Shown in pieces: positions 62,618-64,000 of a stretch of DNA of 64,000 nt. Under the pieces are notes generated by a model. That model was not told the DNA's origin, searched no databases, and worked only from the letters and a program-made list of their open reading frames with translations. The position numbers and the translations under genes are program-made. Each line of letters opens with the position of its first letter. The stretch's first letter is position 1. The stretch comes from Plantago elongata (lineage: Eukaryota; Streptophyta; Magnoliopsida; Lamiales; Plantaginaceae). The stretch lies in contig JAYMSP010000100.1 of the NCBI GenBank assembly GCA_036897095.1, positions 1 to 64,000 on the forward strand, given 5' to 3'.

Positions 62618-64000
62618 TCATTTTGATATCTTTGCAGTGAGTTCTCTGACCAATTTAGCAGCAACCATGGCTGTCATACCATCAACAGTGTCTCGTTGCG
62701 GGTTGAATTCAACAACATCTGCTGCAACAACATCACCTTTAAGGTTGTGAAGAATGTTTAGCACATCACGGAAAGAGAGGCCTCCTGGTTCAATATGAGA
62801 AACTCCAGGAGCAAACGCTGGATCAAGACAGTCAACATCCACTGAAATATAAACCCCTTTCACACCTTCACCAAGTTTCTGCTAAACCACGGGATGTTTG
62901 TTAGAGATAGAACATATACTAGTAACATAATAACATTTATGACTCACATTCTCATGCACTGTCAACTGTTGAATGCATTTTGGGTATAAAAGAACAGATA
63001 ATATTAGAGACAATATTTTGCAGTTTAAATTTGTAAGTTATGTTTAAACATTTTTTATATGCTCCATTAGCTTGGGAACAGAGACATGAAAAGGAAGATA
63101 CGGAAGGCATAAAAAGATACAAACACAAAGAGGGAGAGACCAAATTTTCCAATAGCTGCTTGTCCTTGGAAAATGTCCGCATTTCAAATTGCTCAACACC
63201 GAATCTTTTTCCCTGATCACGACCTTCCTTGGTTATTGATCTAAGTCCAACCTGCAGCAGCACACAAACTTTAGGTAACTAGATTGAATTGGTTCTGAAC
63301 TTACATAGGCAATTGCTTGCTAGATTGTACTTTAAGCATTTAATGTTTCACCCGAATTTCATTATCATTAGCTCATTTGAGTTGGCTCTGGCTGTATAAT
63401 AGAATGATGATTCTGAAATGAAAGCTGATACACCATGAAGTCTTGCTCTAGATTCTAATCACTAATCAGTATTGTTTTCTAATTGGTAGCATTTTCATCC
63501 TGATTCCTTTAAAAACTTCTTTGAAACTTGCTTTGTGGCCACTCCGGTTTACTCTATTACAGATCATGAAACATCATGTTTCTGTGTTTTTATTCATGCA
63601 AGATATTTTGGTTCAGGGCAGGCCTTATGCTTTTGAAACTACCTGGCTGGGTTGGAAGTTGTTTTAGATTATCAATTTATAGGATTACTCCTAAGAAATG
63701 AAAGACCTGAGAAGAGATCTTATTCACATAAGATTGTCACAATTATACTATCGATTAGATGATAGTACAACTGTATAACACATGAAAACGACCAGCATGT
63801 ACAGATCTAATTCACCTGCAGAAGTCGGCGAGCATAACCTCCTTCCATTATTCTTGCAAACGAAGAGGCATGGGAATATTTGTTTCCTTCAAACGCATCA
63901 TAAATATCAGGATGGGCATCGAGGTGAAGGATATCAACAGGTCCTCCGAGCTTCTCAGAGACTGCTCTTACCACAGGGAATGAAATGGAGTGGTCACCTC
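62618..64000 (-). CDS. Arginase (ureohydrolase family), 3' part only
   Basis: The last three exons are present: 63816-64000 (continues beyond the window), 63141-63251 and 62618-62878 with the stop at 62618-62620. The enzyme hydrolyses arginine to ornithine and urea; plant arginases act in mitochondria. The visible part starts GDHSISFPVVRAVSEKLGGP, followed by the metal-binding DAHPDIYD, then YSHASSFARIMEGGY. The next exon gives VGLRSITKEGRDQG, and the last gives YISVDVDCLDPAFAPGVSHI with the second metal-binding Asp pair, then EPGGLSFRDVL and VVEFNPQRD. All manganese ligands expected in this part are there. Plant arginases are close to agmatinases in sequence, so agmatinase is the main alternative. 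The first exons lie outside the window. Confidence 0.93.

Overview
The window is nuclear DNA of a flowering plant. Genes are split by many short GT-AG introns, intergenic DNA is AT-rich, two enzymes carry plastid transit peptides, and the protein families are plant-specific (NRT1/PTR transporter, UDP-glucuronate 4-epimerase, plant mobile domain). Protein similarity as I remember it suggests a eudicot, perhaps an asterid, but the species cannot be read from the sequence.

Layout. 1-7.6 kb: repeat-rich accessory DNA holding a small methyl-CpG-binding-domain gene (+), a decayed LRR receptor-like protein remnant and a 230-bp direct repeat. 7.8-13.3 kb: a DHHC palmitoyltransferase and a myeloid-leukemia-factor-like gene (both +). 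13.7-22.2 kb: a broken fragment, a Tourist-like MITE, a complete-looking hAT-type non-autonomous transposon carrying a piece of a PRA1 gene, and a long plant-mobile-domain / coiled-coil / Ulp1-like gene (+). The 13.7-kb fragment is a partial copy of that long gene. 23.2-26.3 kb: a glycosyltransferase-like gene (+). 28.3-57.1 kb: a run of five genes on the minus strand: UDP-glucuronate 4-epimerase, EPSP synthase, plastid transketolase, RAD51C and the organellar tRNA threonylcarbamoyladenosine enzyme (GCP1/OSGEPL type). 59.7-62 kb: an NPF transporter (+). 62.6 kb to the end: the 3' part of an arginase gene (-), cut by the window edge.

The genes are mostly unrelated housekeeping loci. One pair is metabolically linked: plastid transketolase belongs to the pathway that supplies erythrose-4-phosphate, and EPSP synthase is the penultimate shikimate step that depends on it. 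They lie about 3.6 kb apart on the same strand, which may be chance.

Most unusual content: (1) the hAT-type element with an 8-bp target duplication that has captured and internally deleted a PRA1 gene; (2) the transposase-associated PMD/Ulp1-type gene, kept open over about 1,000 codons, with a SUMO-interacting motif but degenerate protease residues and three in-frame, stop-free intron candidates; (3) RAD51C with E2F-like sites upstream, a minimal in-frame upstream ORF and no obvious AUG for the expected N-terminus. No CRISPR array, operon or bacterial feature is present, as expected. Exon boundaries were placed by eye from GT-AG signals, phase and protein similarity.
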